A DNA stretch of 6,276 nucleotides from Piscirickettsiaceae bacterium (GTDB lineage: Bacteria > Pseudomonadota > Gammaproteobacteria > Methylococcales > Cycloclasticaceae). Shown piece by piece: positions 5,332 to 6,276 of the stretch (the first letter of the stretch is position 1; every line of letters starts with the position of its first letter). Location: contig NVSW01000028.1 of assembly GCA_002401365.1 (NCBI GenBank), forward strand, positions 1-6,276. The letters are read 5' to 3'. Below the pieces are notes generated by a model. That model did not search any database and had not been told where the DNA came from. It saw only the letters and a list, made by a program, of their open reading frames with translations. The translations under genes were made by a program, and so were the position numbers.

Positions 5332-6276
5332 TAGACGTCTATCGCCCCAATTAGGTCGTAAATTGGTCCTAATACAGACATCATAACCCAACCTAAAATA
5401 ACCCCTAAAATAACCGTCATCGCAGGCTCGATCATACTTTGAACTTTTTCAATCGAGTCGTTGACATCACGGTTAAGGAAGTAACTTACATTTTCTAATG
5501 ATTTGTCTAAGCCGCCTGTTTTCTCTCCTACCCGAACCATACGTAATACTAGCGGTGGAAATAAACGGGTACGTTGAAACGCATCAGAAATGGTCGCTCC
5601 TTCAGTCACTTGATCACGAATGAACCTGATTTCTTTTGCAACATAAGCATTATCAACAACGCCTTCCGTTATTTTAAGCCCATCCATAACGCCCAGCCCT
5701 GCTTTATAAAGTAGGGCAAAATTGGTCGCAAAACGAGCCAAAATAATTTTATGTAAAACACCGCCTATCCAAGGCATATTTAAAATATTTTTATCAAAAA
5801 TATAACGCGCCTGTACACTTCTGTTAATGCTTATTTTAATTAGCAAAAATACTAATACAGGCGTCATTAAAATCAAATACCAATAGCTAACAAAAACATC
5901 TGACACGGCAATAAGGGCCAAGGTATGAATCGGCAATTCACCACCCATATTGCTTATAAAGCCAACCATCTGTGGAACAAGATAAATCATCATAAAACAT
6001 AAAACACCAAGCACCACCGCACCAACAAAGGCGGGATACATAAGTAATTTTTTGGTTTGGGAAATCAATTCATCTTGCCATTTGAGCGCTTCTTTCATTT
6101 CGCCAAACATCGTTGCAAGTTGGCCACTTTTTTCACCTACAGCAACTAGCTTTTGCATCAAGTTTGTAAAAATATTAGCCTCCGTTGCCATTGCTTCCGA
6201 TAAGCTACTGCCACTTTCAATTTTACTTATTAACGAGTTCACCACATCTTTTAATTGACACGACTCCAACCCTTCT
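5331..6276 (-). CDS. GspF/PilC-family inner-membrane platform protein, N-terminus beyond window
   Basis: The frame is open to the right edge (first whole codon 6275-6273). A TTG at 6269 could be read as a start, but the protein already lies inside the first T2SSF domain there. About 80-100 N-terminal residues are therefore missing, given the family length of about 400. Numbering from the TTG codon, the first T2SSF domain ends with AVGEKSG (43-49). Membrane helices lie at about 78-100 and 119-144. The second domain runs from about 172 to 275, with ARFATNFALLYKAG (178-191) and RVGEKTGG (246-253). The last membrane helix is at about 281-302. GspF/PilC proteins sit in the inner membrane, contact the extension ATPase and feed pilins into the filament. 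The ATPase gene would be expected just upstream, off the right edge. Confidence 0.93.
   Translation of the reverse strand, partial: EGLESCQLKDVVNSLISKIESGSSLSEAMATEANIFTNLMQKLVAVGEKSGQLATMFGEMKEALKWQDELISQTKKLLMYPAFVGAVVLGVLCFMMIYLVPQMVGFISNMGGELPIHTLALIAVSDVFVSYWYLILMTPVLVFLLIKISINRSVQARYIFDKNILNMPWIGGVLHKIILARFATNFALLYKAGLGVMDGLKITEGVVDNAYVAKEIRFIRDQVTEGATISDAFQRTRLFPPLVLRMVRVGEKTGGLDKSLENVSYFLNRDVNDSIEKVQSMIEPAMTVILGVILGWVMMSVLGPIYDLIGAIDV

Noticed and set aside
5332..5391. Longer start (TTG) for the 511-aa assembly protein
   Set aside because: It would overlap the conserved end of the platform gene by 61 bp and add a non-family N-terminus; the ATG in TAATG is much more plausible.
6052..6258. 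Plus-strand open frame of 68 codons opposite the platform gene
   Set aside because: It is antisense to the T2SSF domain, and its hydrophobic composition mirrors the opposite strand.

Overview
The window looks like chromosomal DNA of a Gram-negative proteobacterium, most likely a gammaproteobacterium of moderate GC content, perhaps marine or aquatic. This is inferred from family resemblance and base composition; no rRNA or other marker gene is present. Nearly all of it is one minus-strand gene cluster for a type IV filament machine (the superfamily that includes type IV pili, MSHA pili and type II secretion pseudopili). It is packed tightly, with stop/start overlaps at almost every junction.

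In transcription order, from the right edge leftward, the genes are as follows. First is a GspF/PilC-type inner-membrane platform protein, cut by the window edge. Next is a 511-aa protein with a cytoplasmic actin-like half, one membrane segment and a periplasmic PilN-like half (GspL or fused PilM-PilN layout). Then come a PilO/GspM-like bitopic protein and a small exported protein in the place of PilP/MshK/GspC. A GspK/PilX-like prepilin without Glu5 follows, then a prepilin with Glu5 that carries the same globular module. Last of the filament genes is the probable major pilin. The extension ATPase, secretin and prepilin peptidase are not visible and may lie to the right or elsewhere.

After the major pilin there is a strong Rho-independent terminator on the minus strand. 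Immediately beyond it is a PilZ-domain protein with intact c-di-GMP-binding motifs and an unrecognised C-terminal half. The Shine-Dalgarno of this gene is the 3' arm of the terminator hairpin, so its expression is probably tied to read-through and hairpin opening.

The left edge holds the end of an unrelated plus-strand gene of the GFA (glutathione-dependent formaldehyde-activating enzyme/CENP-V) family, which converges on the PilZ gene with a 12-bp gap. No tRNA, rRNA, CRISPR array, insertion sequence or attachment site was seen. No stretch above 300 bp lacks a gene.

The proposed working model is mostly inference from family knowledge. The platform protein and the L/M-N, O and P-like proteins form the inner-membrane assembly complex. 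The K-like and second prepilins initiate or cap a filament made of the major pilin. The PilZ protein links filament function to c-di-GMP. The combination resembles an uncharacterised filament locus seen in other proteobacteria more than a canonical Pil, Msh or Gsp operon.
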